From Alphaproteobacteria bacterium (lineage in GTDB: Bacteria; Pseudomonadota; Alphaproteobacteria; UBA6615): a stretch of 5,622 nucleotides of DNA. The stretch lies in contig JAURLR010000060.1 of the NCBI GenBank assembly GCA_030831135.1, positions 1 through 5,622 on the forward strand, read 5' to 3'. Under the pieces are notes generated by a model. It searched no databases and had not been told where the DNA came from. It saw only the letters and a list, made by a program, of their open reading frames with translations. A program made the translations under genes and the position numbers. Shown here one piece after another: positions 1 to 5,622 of the stretch (the stretch's first letter is position 1; each line of letters begins with the position of its first letter).

Positions 1-1236
1 CGCAACTTCTATTCGGTCGACACCAGGACCGTGCCGACGCCCGCAGCATGGCATCTGGGCTGGAAATCGGCGCAGTTGCTGCTCGAAACCCACGCACAGG
101 CCCATGGCGACTGGCCCCGGACCGTCGCGCTATCGGCCTGGGGGACCAGCAACATGCGCACCGGTGGCGACGATATCGCCCAGGCTCTGGCGCTGATCGG
201 CGCACGTCCCACATGGGATCCGGCCTCACGGCGCGTCACCGGGTTTGAAGTCCTGCCGGTTTCCGTGCTCGACCGGCCGCGCGTCGATGTCACCTTGCGG
301 GTATCGGGGTTCTTCCGGGATGCGTTCCCCGGGCTGATCGACCTGTTTGACAGTGTGGTGGCCGCTATTTCGGCCCGAACGGACGAAACCGAGCGTGAAA
401 ACCCGCTTGCTGCCCATGTTTTGGCCGAAACAGCGGCACTTGTGGCCATCGGTACGGACCCGGAGATCGCCCGACGCCGCGCCAGCTATCGGATATTCGG
501 CTCCCAGCCGGGTGCCTATGGGGCTGGTTTGCAGGCCCTGATAGACGAAAAAGGCTGGGAGACCGCCGATGATCTGGCCCAGGCCTATATTGCCTGGGGC
601 GGCTGGGCCTATGGTGCGGGAACCGGCACCGGCGCGACGCACGCGTACGGCGTACCTGCCCACAGAACCTTCGCAAAACGGCTGTCGGGGGTCGAAGCCG
701 TCCTGCACAATCAGGACAATCGCGAACACGATCTGCTCGACAGTGACGACTACTACCAATTCGAGGGCGGCATGACGGCTGCCGTGACCGCAGAATCCGG
801 CACCCGACCCGTGGTCTACCACAATGACCATTCGCGCCCGTTTGCACCCCGGATACGTACACTCGAGGACGAGATTTCCCGTGTTGTACGTGCACGTGTC
901 ACCAATCCAAAATGGATATCGGGCGTAATGCGCCACGGCTACAAGGGCGCCTTCGAGATGGCGGCAACGGTCGACTACCTGTTTGCCTTCTCGGCGACCA
1001 CCGGCGCCGTGCGCGATGACCAGTTCGATGCGGTACACCGTGCCTTTCTCGAAGATGATTCGGTTCGGGAATTTCTCGAAGCGCACAACCCGGCGGCGCT
1101 CCGCGAAATGGCCGACAAGTTCCTCGAGGCCATCGAACGGGGCCTGTGGCAGGCGCGCTCCAACTCGGCTTATGCTCGCCTGAACAAACTGGCGGGCAAC
1201 CCGTCGGCAAACGGACCGAAGGAGAAACTCGCATGA
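1..1236 (+). CDS. cobN: Cobaltochelatase large subunit CobN, C-terminal part (5' end outside window)
   Basis: Frame 1 is open from the first base and ends with TGA at 1234-1236, giving the last 411 residues of a protein that is usually about 1,200-1,300 residues long. CobN is the large subunit of the ATP-dependent CobNST complex, a cytoplasmic magnesium-chelatase-like enzyme that inserts Co2+ into hydrogenobyrinic acid a,c-diamide. Family-typical blocks are visible: RNFYSVD then PTPAAW at the fragment start, SGFFRD at about residues 102-107, YRIFGSQPGAYG at 163-174, HNQDNREHDLLDSDDYYQFE at 236-255, and NPKWISGVMRHGYKGAFEM at 302-320. The last 30 or so residues are low in conservation and polar, as expected of the tail. 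A GTG at 31 is internal, not the start, because the conserved RNFYSVD block lies upstream of it. cobO starts inside the stop codon, so the two are probably translationally coupled. CobS and CobT are not in the window. Identification is firm; only the missing N-terminal two thirds is unknown. Confidence 0.96.
   Translation, partial: RNFYSVDTRTVPTPAAWHLGWKSAQLLLETHAQAHGDWPRTVALSAWGTSNMRTGGDDIAQALALIGARPTWDPASRRVTGFEVLPVSVLDRPRVDVTLRVSGFFRDAFPGLIDLFDSVVAAISARTDETERENPLAAHVLAETAALVAIGTDPEIARRRASYRIFGSQPGAYGAGLQALIDEKGWETADDLAQAYIAWGGWAYGAGTGTGATHAYGVPAHRTFAKRLSGVEAVLHNQDNREHDLLDSDDYYQFEGGMTAAVTAESGTRPVVYHNDHSRPFAPRIRTLEDEISRVVRARVTNPKWISGVMRHGYKGAFEMAATVDYLFAFSATTGAVRDDQFDAVHRAFLEDDSVREFLEAHNPAALREMADKFLEAIERGLWQARSNSAYARLNKLAGNPSANGPKEKLA
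1218..1224 (+). promoter_or_regulatory. Ribosome binding site of cobO
   Basis: GAAGGAG lies inside the last codons of cobN and ends 8 nt before the ATG at 1233. This good Shine-Dalgarno match settles the cobO start at 1233 rather than the in-frame upstream candidate at 1146. Confidence 0.8.
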
Positions 1237-1871
1237 GCGAAGCCCCCGAAAACGACGCGGCTGCCCCACAAAGCGACGACGACGCCAGCTGGGCCGAGAA
1301 AAAGCGCAAGCAGAAAGCCGCGCGCGACCGGATGCTGGCCAAGAAGACCCGCGAGAAGGGCCTGCTGATGGTCCATACCGGCAAGGGCAAGGGCAAGACG
1401 ACGGCCGCCATGGGGCTGGCCATGCGGGCGATCGGCAACGGTATGAAGGTCGGGATCGTCCAGTTCGTCAAAGGCAAGTGGGAAACCGGCGAACGGCAGG
1501 TCCTCGAAGCCTTTCCCGACCAGATCGAGATCCGGGTGATGGGCGAGGGGTTTTCCTGGGATTCCCAGGATCGGCAGCGGGACATCGCCGCCGCCCATGC
1601 GGCTTGGGAGATGGCAAAGGAGATGATCGCCGATCCGTCTTTCGGTCTGGTCGTCCTCGACGAATTGAATATCCCCCTGCGCTACGATCACCTTGATATC
1701 CATGAGGTCGTCGCCGGGTTGCTGGCCAAGCGCGAGGGTCTGCACGTGGTCGTCACCGGCCGCAACGCCAAGGAAGAGTTGATCGCGGCCGCCGACATGG
1801 TCACCGACATGACCATGGTGAAGCACCACTTCCGCGATGATGTGAAGGCCCAGAAAGGGATCGAGTTCTGA
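1233..1871 (+). CDS. cobO: Corrinoid adenosyltransferase CobO (cob(I)yrinic acid a,c-diamide adenosyltransferase)
   Basis: This 212-residue protein transfers the 5'-deoxyadenosyl group of ATP to the cobalt of reduced cob(I)yrinic acid a,c-diamide, directly after CobN in the pathway; the family (CobA/CobO/BtuR type) is cytoplasmic. The P-loop is complete: TGKGKGKTT at residues 49-57. A Walker B-like LVVLDELNIPL is at 139-149 with D143 and E144. The family block GEGFSWD is at 104-110, and the chain ends in KGIEF, typical of the family. Residues 1-42 form a charged tail, first acidic (DDD at 15-17), then rich in Lys/Arg (KKRKQKAARDR), which CobO proteins of this length commonly have. Length matches the family. 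The start ATG overlaps the cobN stop (ATGA, 1233-1236) and has a strong ribosome binding site 8 nt upstream. cobQ begins 10 bp after its stop. Nothing looks damaged. Confidence 0.97.
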   Translation: MSEAPENDAAAPQSDDDASWAEKKRKQKAARDRMLAKKTREKGLLMVHTGKGKGKTTAAMGLAMRAIGNGMKVGIVQFVKGKWETGERQVLEAFPDQIEIRVMGEGFSWDSQDRQRDIAAAHAAWEMAKEMIADPSFGLVVLDELNIPLRYDHLDIHEVVAGLLAKREGLHVVVTGRNAKEELIAAADMVTDMTMVKHHFRDDVKAQKGIEF

Positions 1872-1874
1872 GGA
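1870..1874 (+). promoter_or_regulatory. Ribosome binding site of cobQ
   Basis: GAGGA overlaps the cobO stop codon (TGA, 1869-1871) and ends 7 nt before the cobQ ATG at 1882. The overlap suggests that ribosomes finishing cobO help initiation on cobQ. Confidence 0.7.
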
Positions 1875-1881
1875 TGCGGCC

Positions 1882-3369
1882 ATGACCGCTGCCATCATGC
1901 TGCAGGGCACCGGGTCGGATGTCGGCAAGTCGCTGATCGTCGCCGGGCTGGCCCGGCTGTATGCACGACAGGGACTGGTCGTCCGGCCCTTCAAGCCCCA
2001 GAACATGTCGAACAATGCCGCCCCGGCCCTTGGTCCCGCTGGCATCTATGGGGAGATCGGACGCGCGCAAGCCCTGCAGGCGCGGGCTGCGGGGCTCGAC
2101 CCCACCACAGACATGAACCCCGTCCTGCTCAAGCCCCAGACCGATATCGGCGCGCAGATCATCGTGGATGGCCATGTCATCGGCAATGCCGATGCGCGCG
2201 CCTATCACGCCATGAAGCCCGATCTGCTGGCCCCGGTTCTCGCGGCCTTTCATCGCCTGGCAGACGGCGCAGACCTGATTCTGGTGGAAGGTGCGGGCAG
2301 TCCCGCTGAGGTCAATCTGCGCGCCGGCGATATCGCCAATATGGGTTTTGCCGAAGCCGCCGACATTCCCGTTCTCCTCATCGGGGACATCGAGCGCGGC
2401 GGCGTGATCGCCTCGCTGGTCGGCACCCATGCGCTGCTTTCCCCCAGCGAACAGGCCCGCCTCAAGGGCTACATCATCAACCGGTTTCGCGGGGACGTGT
2501 CCCTTTTTGATGATGCCCTGCCGATCATCCGGGCGCGCACCGGGCTGGACTCCCTCGGCATCATTCCGTGGTTCGAGGGTGCCCGCGCGCTGCCCGCCGA
2601 AGATACAGCCTCGCTCGAAGGACGCTACACCGGGGATGACTGGGCCCGCGCCCGGATCCGGATCGCCGTTCCCCGGCTGCCCCGGATCGCCAATTTCGAT
2701 GATCTTGACCCACTGGCCGCCGAACCGGGCGTCGCCGTGCGGCTTGTGACCCCGGGGCAGAGACTGCCCGGCAATGCCAACCTGATCCTGCTTGCCGGCT
2801 CGAAATCCACCCGTGGAGACCTCGAAGACCTGCAACGGAACGGATGGGACGAAGACATCCATGCCGCTGTGGCGACAGGTTCCCATGTTCTGGGCATTTG
2901 CGGCGGCTACCAGATGCTTGGGCGGCAGGTCGCAGACCCGGAGGGGATCGAGGGCACACCCGGCGTGACCCGCGGCCTCGGGCTTCTCGATATCGAAACC
3001 ACCATCACCGGGCAGAAGAAACTCTCCCCCGCGATCGGCCACGCCGTTGCCGGGCGCGCGCCGATCACCGGGTTTGAAATGCATATGGGCGTGACCCGGG
3101 GGCCGGACACGGACCTGCCGCTTCTGCACTTTGCAGACGGACGCCCGGACGGCGCCACATCCCATGACGGCCGGGTTTGCGGCACCTATGTCCACGGGTT
3201 GTTCGCTGCGGACGCGTTCCGTCACAGCTTCCTCAAACGCATCGACGAACGTCATTCGGCCACATTTGCGTGGAACAAGCACCTTGACGAAGCATTGGAC
3301 CTCCTCGCGGACCACATGCAATCCTACCTCACAACGGATCACATCCTCGGTATCGCCCGAGGGTCATGA
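1882..3369 (+). CDS. cobQ: Adenosylcobyric acid synthase, glutamine-hydrolysing (CobQ)
   Basis: This 495-residue protein is the expected length for CobQ/CbiP, the cytoplasmic amidotransferase that uses glutamine and ATP to amidate side chains b, d, e and g of adenosylcobyrinic acid a,c-diamide, giving adenosylcobyric acid. The N-terminal synthetase domain (about 1-235) is of the dethiobiotin-synthetase-like P-loop type: QGTGSDVGKS at residues 8-17, KPQNMSNNAAP at 38-48, EVNLRAGDIANMGFAEAADI at 143-162, and GDIERGGV at 168-175. The C-terminal class I-type glutaminase domain (about 255-450) carries the nucleophile Cys340 in GICGGYQMLG and the matching His438 in YVHGLF; GFEMHMG is at 397-403. 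All key residues of both halves are present, so the enzyme should be active. It follows cobO by 10 bp with an RBS overlapping the cobO stop, and precedes the hydrolase gene by 21 bp. Identification is firm. Confidence 0.97.
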   Translation: MTAAIMLQGTGSDVGKSLIVAGLARLYARQGLVVRPFKPQNMSNNAAPALGPAGIYGEIGRAQALQARAAGLDPTTDMNPVLLKPQTDIGAQIIVDGHVIGNADARAYHAMKPDLLAPVLAAFHRLADGADLILVEGAGSPAEVNLRAGDIANMGFAEAADIPVLLIGDIERGGVIASLVGTHALLSPSEQARLKGYIINRFRGDVSLFDDALPIIRARTGLDSLGIIPWFEGARALPAEDTASLEGRYTGDDWARARIRIAVPRLPRIANFDDLDPLAAEPGVAVRLVTPGQRLPGNANLILLAGSKSTRGDLEDLQRNGWDEDIHAAVATGSHVLGICGGYQMLGRQVADPEGIEGTPGVTRGLGLLDIETTITGQKKLSPAIGHAVAGRAPITGFEMHMGVTRGPDTDLPLLHFADGRPDGATSHDGRVCGTYVHGLFAADAFRHSFLKRIDERHSATFAWNKHLDEALDLLADHMQSYLTTDHILGIARGS

Positions 3370-3390
3370 CCTGAATACGGGAACCCGATA

Positions 3391-4101
3391 ATGACGCGTG
3401 CCTTGTTTAGCCTTGCCACAGCCACGCTGATGATGATTGCCCTCTCGCTGCCAGCCTCGGCAGGACGCATCCACACCGATGTGCCCGCACAAATCGATCC
3501 GGCCGCGCGTTACCTGATCTATATCCATGGCGCGCGACCCGAAAGCTTTCCGCTCTCCGAACCACATCCCACCCGTGGATTGTTCGAATACCAGAATATT
3601 CTGAACGCCCTTGCGGCCAGCGGCTTCGAGGTGATCTCCGAATTGCGCATGGAAAGAACCAACCCGAGGCGGTTCGCCCGAACCCGGGTGCTCGAACAGG
3701 TCAAATCGCTGATCGCGGCCGGCGTACCCGCGCAGAACATCACACTTGCCGGGTTTTCCAAGGGCGGACTGATTGCCATGATCGTGGCCTCGCAGGCCCG
3801 ACAGCCGAAACTGAACATCGTGAACATGGCTGGCTGCGGAAAGGGCAAATCCCGGCAGGCTTACGACAATTTCCTCGCCAATGATGCCAGCAAACTGTCC
3901 GGGCGCATGCTTTCGATCTACGACCAGGCGGACAAGATCTCGGGCACCTGCCAGGACGTCAGTGCCAAGGCCCCGCGAATGCCTTTCGAGGAAGAAGTCC
4001 TGACGGTCGGCGGCGGGCATGGCACCTTCTATACACCGCGCAAGGCCTGGGTTGACCGGGTTTCAAGTTGGGCGAAAGCTGCAAACGATACGGTCAGATG
4101 A
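3391..4101 (+). CDS. Exported alpha/beta-hydrolase of unknown substrate
   Basis: This 236-residue protein has a clear Sec-type signal peptide: short basic start (MTR), hydrophobic core at about residues 4-20, and PASA before Gly25, so cleavage after Ala24 is likely and the mature protein would be periplasmic or secreted. The remainder reads as a small alpha/beta-hydrolase: a strand plus oxyanion-hole motif YLIYIHG at 41-47, nucleophile elbow GFSKGG at 121-126 with Ser123, a candidate acid at Asp178 or Asp181 (IYDQAD), and a candidate His210 in GGGHGTFY. Cys149 and Cys187 could form a disulfide after export. It is not a recognised cobalamin gene, yet starts 21 bp after cobQ in the same direction, so co-transcription is likely. 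Its Shine-Dalgarno is weak (CGGGA at 3378-3382, part of a short CGGG-AA-CCCG repeat). The 3' end overlaps that of cbiB by 8 bp, convergently. Fold and export are well supported; substrate is unknown, and a link to corrinoids is conjecture from position. Confidence 0.85.
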   Translation: MTRALFSLATATLMMIALSLPASAGRIHTDVPAQIDPAARYLIYIHGARPESFPLSEPHPTRGLFEYQNILNALAASGFEVISELRMERTNPRRFARTRVLEQVKSLIAAGVPAQNITLAGFSKGGLIAMIVASQARQPKLNIVNMAGCGKGKSRQAYDNFLANDASKLSGRMLSIYDQADKISGTCQDVSAKAPRMPFEEEVLTVGGGHGTFYTPRKAWVDRVSSWAKAANDTVR

Positions 4102-5105
4102 AGTTGACGCCCCCCGCGAGCAGCAGGCTCACCATCAGGGCCACCATGACCGCCTGGAGCAGACAGGCCACCACGAACAGGTAAAGCCCACGGCGAATTT
4201 CGGCAGCACCGATTTGCGCCGAAAATTCGCCGCCGACCCAGGGCTGGTTGGTGGACTTGCCGTGATAGCTACGCGGCCCGGACAAGGCGACACCGAGCGC
4301 GCCGGCCATCGCTGCTTCGGGCCAGCCCGCATTCGGGGAGCGATGCTTGGCCCCGTCCCGCGCCATCACCCGCAGCGAGGAGACTGGCCGTCCCCGGGGC
4401 ACAAACACGCTGGCCAGAACAATCAGAACCGCTGCAATCCGGGCTGGAAGATAGTTCATCAGATCATCGAGCCGCGCCGCGCCGCACCCGAAGGCCTCAT
4501 GGCGCGGGGTGCGATAGCCGATCATCGAATCCATTGTGTTGACGGTCTTGTAGACCAGCAGACCCGGCAACCCGAACAGCAGGTACCAGAAGACCGGTGC
4601 CACAACTCCGTCCGCGAAGCTCTCGGCCAGGCTTTCGATCGCGGCGCGGGCCACGCCATGTTCGTCGAGGGTTTCGGGATCGCGCCCGACGATCATGGCG
4701 ACCGCCGCCCGCCCCGGCAAGCCCTTTCTGATCGAGCCCGCGCACCACGGCGCGGACATGGTCAAACAGGCTGCGCTGGGCGAGAAGCAGCGTCACGGCA
4801 AGCACTTCGATGATCCAGCCATTCGGCACGCGACGCCCAAGCTCCAGCAACGCCCAGCCGATGCCCGCCGCAAACCCCACCATCAGGAGGGTCACCACAA
4901 CTCCCCGGATCAGTCGGGTGGCGCTGCTGCGGTTGTCGCGATTGAGCCGCCGGTCGAACCAGCCGATCAGGCTTCCGATCAGGGCAACCGGGTGGGGCAG
5001 CACACGAAACAACGGCCCGAACTCGCCAAACACCGCATCGAGCAGCAGGGCGAGGAACAGGATGATCGGCGGTGCAAAACCCGCAGTTTCGGGGGACCAG
5101 AGCAT
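4094..5105 (-). pseudogene. cbiB: Adenosylcobinamide-phosphate synthase CbiB (CobD type), interrupted by a one-base frameshift
   Basis: CbiB is an inner-membrane enzyme that joins adenosylcobyric acid to an aminopropanol unit (usually as its phosphate) to give adenosylcobinamide (phosphate). Here the gene is split over two frames. The first frame, from ATG at 5105, gives 131 good residues: LLLDAVFGEFG at about 20-30, LPHPVALIG at 36-44, membrane segments near 11-26, 68-88 and 97-109, and QRSLFDHVRAVVRGL at 110-124. It then loses similarity and would end at 4497 after about 202 residues. The second frame resumes with AVAMIVGRDPETLDEHGV, FADGVVAPVFWYLLFG, VNTMDSMIGYRTPRHEAFG and ARLDDLMNYLPAR, the most conserved part of the family, and ends in a hydrophobic tail at 4094. 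Deleting one base of the run at 4712-4715 joins the halves as KGLAG-RAAVAMIVGRD, a 336-residue protein of normal length. ATG 5105 is preferred over an in-frame TTG at 5141 because of AGGA 7 nt upstream. This may be a sequencing error or a true mutation. Confidence 0.9.
4712..4715 (-). other. Site of the cbiB frameshift (G4 run on the coding strand)
   Basis: The coding strand reads GGGCTTGCCGGGGCGGGCGG across the junction. With four Gs the upstream frame continues as GLAGAGGGRHD, unlike CbiB. With three Gs it reads GLAGRAAVAMIVGRD, matching the family. The disruption is thus equivalent to one inserted base. A two-base loss nearby would also restore the frame but fits less simply. Confidence 0.8.
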
Positions 5106-5112
5106 GACGGCA

Positions 5113-5116
5113 TCCT
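5113..5116 (-). promoter_or_regulatory. Ribosome binding site of cbiB
   Basis: On the minus strand AGGA is followed by 7 nt and the ATG at 5105. It decides the start of cbiB at 5105; the upstream in-frame TTG at 5141 lacks a comparable site. Confidence 0.6.
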
Positions 5117-5132
5117 GCGAGCGGCAATCGCG

Positions 5133-5149
5133 TCGCGTCAATCACGCGA
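5133..5149. repeat. Perfect 6-bp inverted repeat in the cbiB leader
   Basis: TCGCGT-CAATC-ACGCGA: two 6-base arms around a 5-base centre, about 28 bp upstream of the cbiB ATG. It could form a small GC-rich hairpin in a cbiB transcript or be a DNA-binding site. No T-run follows it on either strand, so it is not a terminator. In DNA this GC-rich a 6-bp repeat can occur by chance; a function is only a possibility. Confidence 0.4.
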
Positions 5150-5184
5150 GAAGCCATGCGCAGGGGTGCAATTCACGCCTTTCT

Positions 5185-5195
5185 GTTGGCCCAAC
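5185..5195. repeat. Short palindrome GTTGG-C-CCAAC upstream of cbiX
   Basis: Two 5-base arms around one central base. The core TTGGCC recurs 13 bp further on (5199-5204), where it overlaps the proposed -35 element. The arrangement would suit a regulator site in the divergent cbiB/cbiX region, but no known operator consensus is recognised. Confidence 0.35.
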
Positions 5196-5198
5196 CTC

Positions 5199-5227
5199 TT
5201 GGCCGAACGGGACCGGCATGGTCTATT
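5199..5227 (+). promoter_or_regulatory. Possible sigma70-type promoter of cbiX
   Basis: TTGGCC (5199-5204) and TCTATT (5222-5227) are separated by 17 bp; each matches four of six consensus bases. Transcription would start near 5234, leaving only about 14 nt before the cbiX ATG, which is tight for the ribosome binding site at 5237. This is a weak prediction from consensus matching alone. Confidence 0.25.
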
Positions 5228-5236
5228 GCCCACAAC

Positions 5237-5241
5237 AGGAG
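5237..5241 (+). promoter_or_regulatory. Ribosome binding site of cbiX
   Basis: AGGAG is followed directly by an in-frame ATG at 5242 and, after 6 nt, by a second ATG at 5248. Only the second has workable spacing, so 5248 is taken as the start. Confidence 0.75.
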
Positions 5242-5247
5242 ATGAGC

Positions 5248-5622
5248 ATGTCAGAAGATTTCGGGATCATGGTCTGCGGCCATGGCAGTCGTGATGAAGG
5301 AGCCGTGCGTGAATTTGCCGTGGTGGCGGAAGCCCTGCGCGCAAAATTCGCCGACAAGGAGGTCGAGCACGGCTTTCTGGAATTCGCCACGCCCATCATC
5401 CGTGACGGCCTCGACAAGCTGGTCGCACGCGGCGTGAAGCGCATCTACGCAGTCCCGGGCATGCTGTTTGCCGCCGGCCACGCGAAGAACGATATTCCCT
5501 CGGTGTTGAACACCTATGCCGCTCAGAACCCGGGTGTCGAAATCATCTATGGCCGGGAACTCGGTATTGAACTCAAGATGATCCGGGCCGCCGGGGACCG
5601 GGTGTTGCAGGCCCTCGCCGCC
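5248..5622 (+). CDS. cbiX: Sirohydrochlorin cobaltochelatase-type protein CbiX, N-terminal part (3' end outside window)
   Basis: Open from ATG 5248 to the window end, 125 residues, with no stop reached. CbiX enzymes insert Co2+ into sirohydrochlorin (or Fe2+ in SirB relatives) without ATP, in the cytoplasm. The family metal-binding histidines are present: His12 in VCGHGSRDEG (9-18) and His78 in MLFAAGHAKNDIP (72-84). EFATPIIRDGLDKL at 45-58 and YGRELGI at 101-107 are also typical. The segment covers one complete CbiX domain; similar proteins of the long form carry a second half-domain, which may follow beyond the edge. The gene is divergent from cbiB across 142 bp and shares its direction with cobN-cobO-cobQ. 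CbiX normally marks the early-cobalt route, so finding it near cobN is notable; it may serve siroheme synthesis or supply cobalt-corrinoid precursors. The family call is firm; metal and pathway role are not settled by sequence. Confidence 0.92.
   Translation, partial: MSEDFGIMVCGHGSRDEGAVREFAVVAEALRAKFADKEVEHGFLEFATPIIRDGLDKLVARGVKRIYAVPGMLFAAGHAKNDIPSVLNTYAAQNPGVEIIYGRELGIELKMIRAAGDRVLQALAA

Noticed and set aside
1146..1232. Upstream in-frame start for cobO, adding 29 residues
   Set aside because: The extra residues overlap cobN coding sequence and look unlike CobO; the ATG at 1233 has a strong ribosome binding site and the usual ATGA overlap.
1373..1402. Repetitive GGCAAG units in cobO resembling a short tandem repeat
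   Set aside because: They encode the conserved P-loop TGKGKGKTT and are explained by protein constraint.
1801..3342. Long minus-strand open frame (513 codons) antisense to cobQ
   Set aside because: It mirrors the strongly conserved cobQ gene; its translation has no recognisable motif and is the usual by-product of GC-rich codon bias. The same applies to the minus-strand frame at 226-1269 opposite cobN and the plus-strand frames at 4019-4813 and 4695-5294 opposite cbiB.
3378..3387. CGGG-AA-CCCG inverted repeat between cobQ and the hydrolase as a terminator
   Set aside because: Arms are only 4 bp, the 2-nt loop is too small for a stable hairpin, and no T-run follows.
4700..4730. Programmed -1 frameshift in cbiB
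   Set aside because: The shift needed is +1 (or -2), not -1, and there is no X-XXY-YYZ slippery heptamer or clear stimulatory structure at the junction; an extra base in the G4 run is simpler.
5106..5141. Upstream TTG start at 5141 for cbiB
   Set aside because: It has no good ribosome binding site and adds a polar stretch before the first membrane segment; ATG 5105 has AGGA at proper spacing.
5242..5244. ATG at 5242 as the cbiX start
   Set aside because: It directly abuts AGGAG with no spacing; the in-frame ATG at 5248 has 6 nt spacing.

Overview
The window is a piece of an aerobic (late cobalt insertion) adenosylcobalamin biosynthesis locus from a GC-rich bacterium. The protein sequences and the CobN-CobO-CobQ set suggest an alphaproteobacterium, possibly Rhodobacterales or Rhodospirillales. 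That placement comes from family resemblance and base composition only; no marker gene is present.

Layout: the plus strand opens inside cobN (3' end, 1-1236). cobO follows (1233-1871, overlapping the cobN stop by ATGA), then cobQ (1882-3369, 10 bp gap), then an exported alpha/beta-hydrolase of unknown role (3391-4101, 21 bp gap). These four genes are packed like one transcription unit. cbiB (cobD-type adenosylcobinamide-phosphate synthase) lies on the minus strand (4094-5105) and its 3' end overlaps the hydrolase stop by 8 bp. A 142 bp divergent intergenic region (5106-5247) separates cbiB from cbiX (5248 to the window end, plus strand, truncated by the window edge).

Working together: CobN (with CobS and CobT, not in the window) inserts cobalt into hydrogenobyrinic acid a,c-diamide. 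CobO adenosylates the reduced product, CobQ amidates four side chains to give adenosylcobyric acid, and CbiB attaches the aminopropanol arm. Gene order therefore follows reaction order. CbiX is a chelatase of the sirohydrochlorin type, which acts at the start of the other (early cobalt) route or in siroheme synthesis, so its job beside cobN is not obvious.

Points that stand out: (1) cbiB as given is broken by a +1 frameshift at a C4 run (G4 on the coding strand, 4712-4715); removing one base restores a full-length 336-residue CbiB. (2) A signal-peptide-bearing serine hydrolase with an intact GxSxG motif sits inside the cobalamin gene run. (3) Early-type and late-type cobalt chelatase genes lie close together. 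(4) The cbiB/cbiX divergent region holds short inverted repeats and no recognisable cobalamin riboswitch. I do not see a wholly new system here; the hydrolase is the least explained component. No RNA genes, CRISPR arrays or mobile elements were seen.
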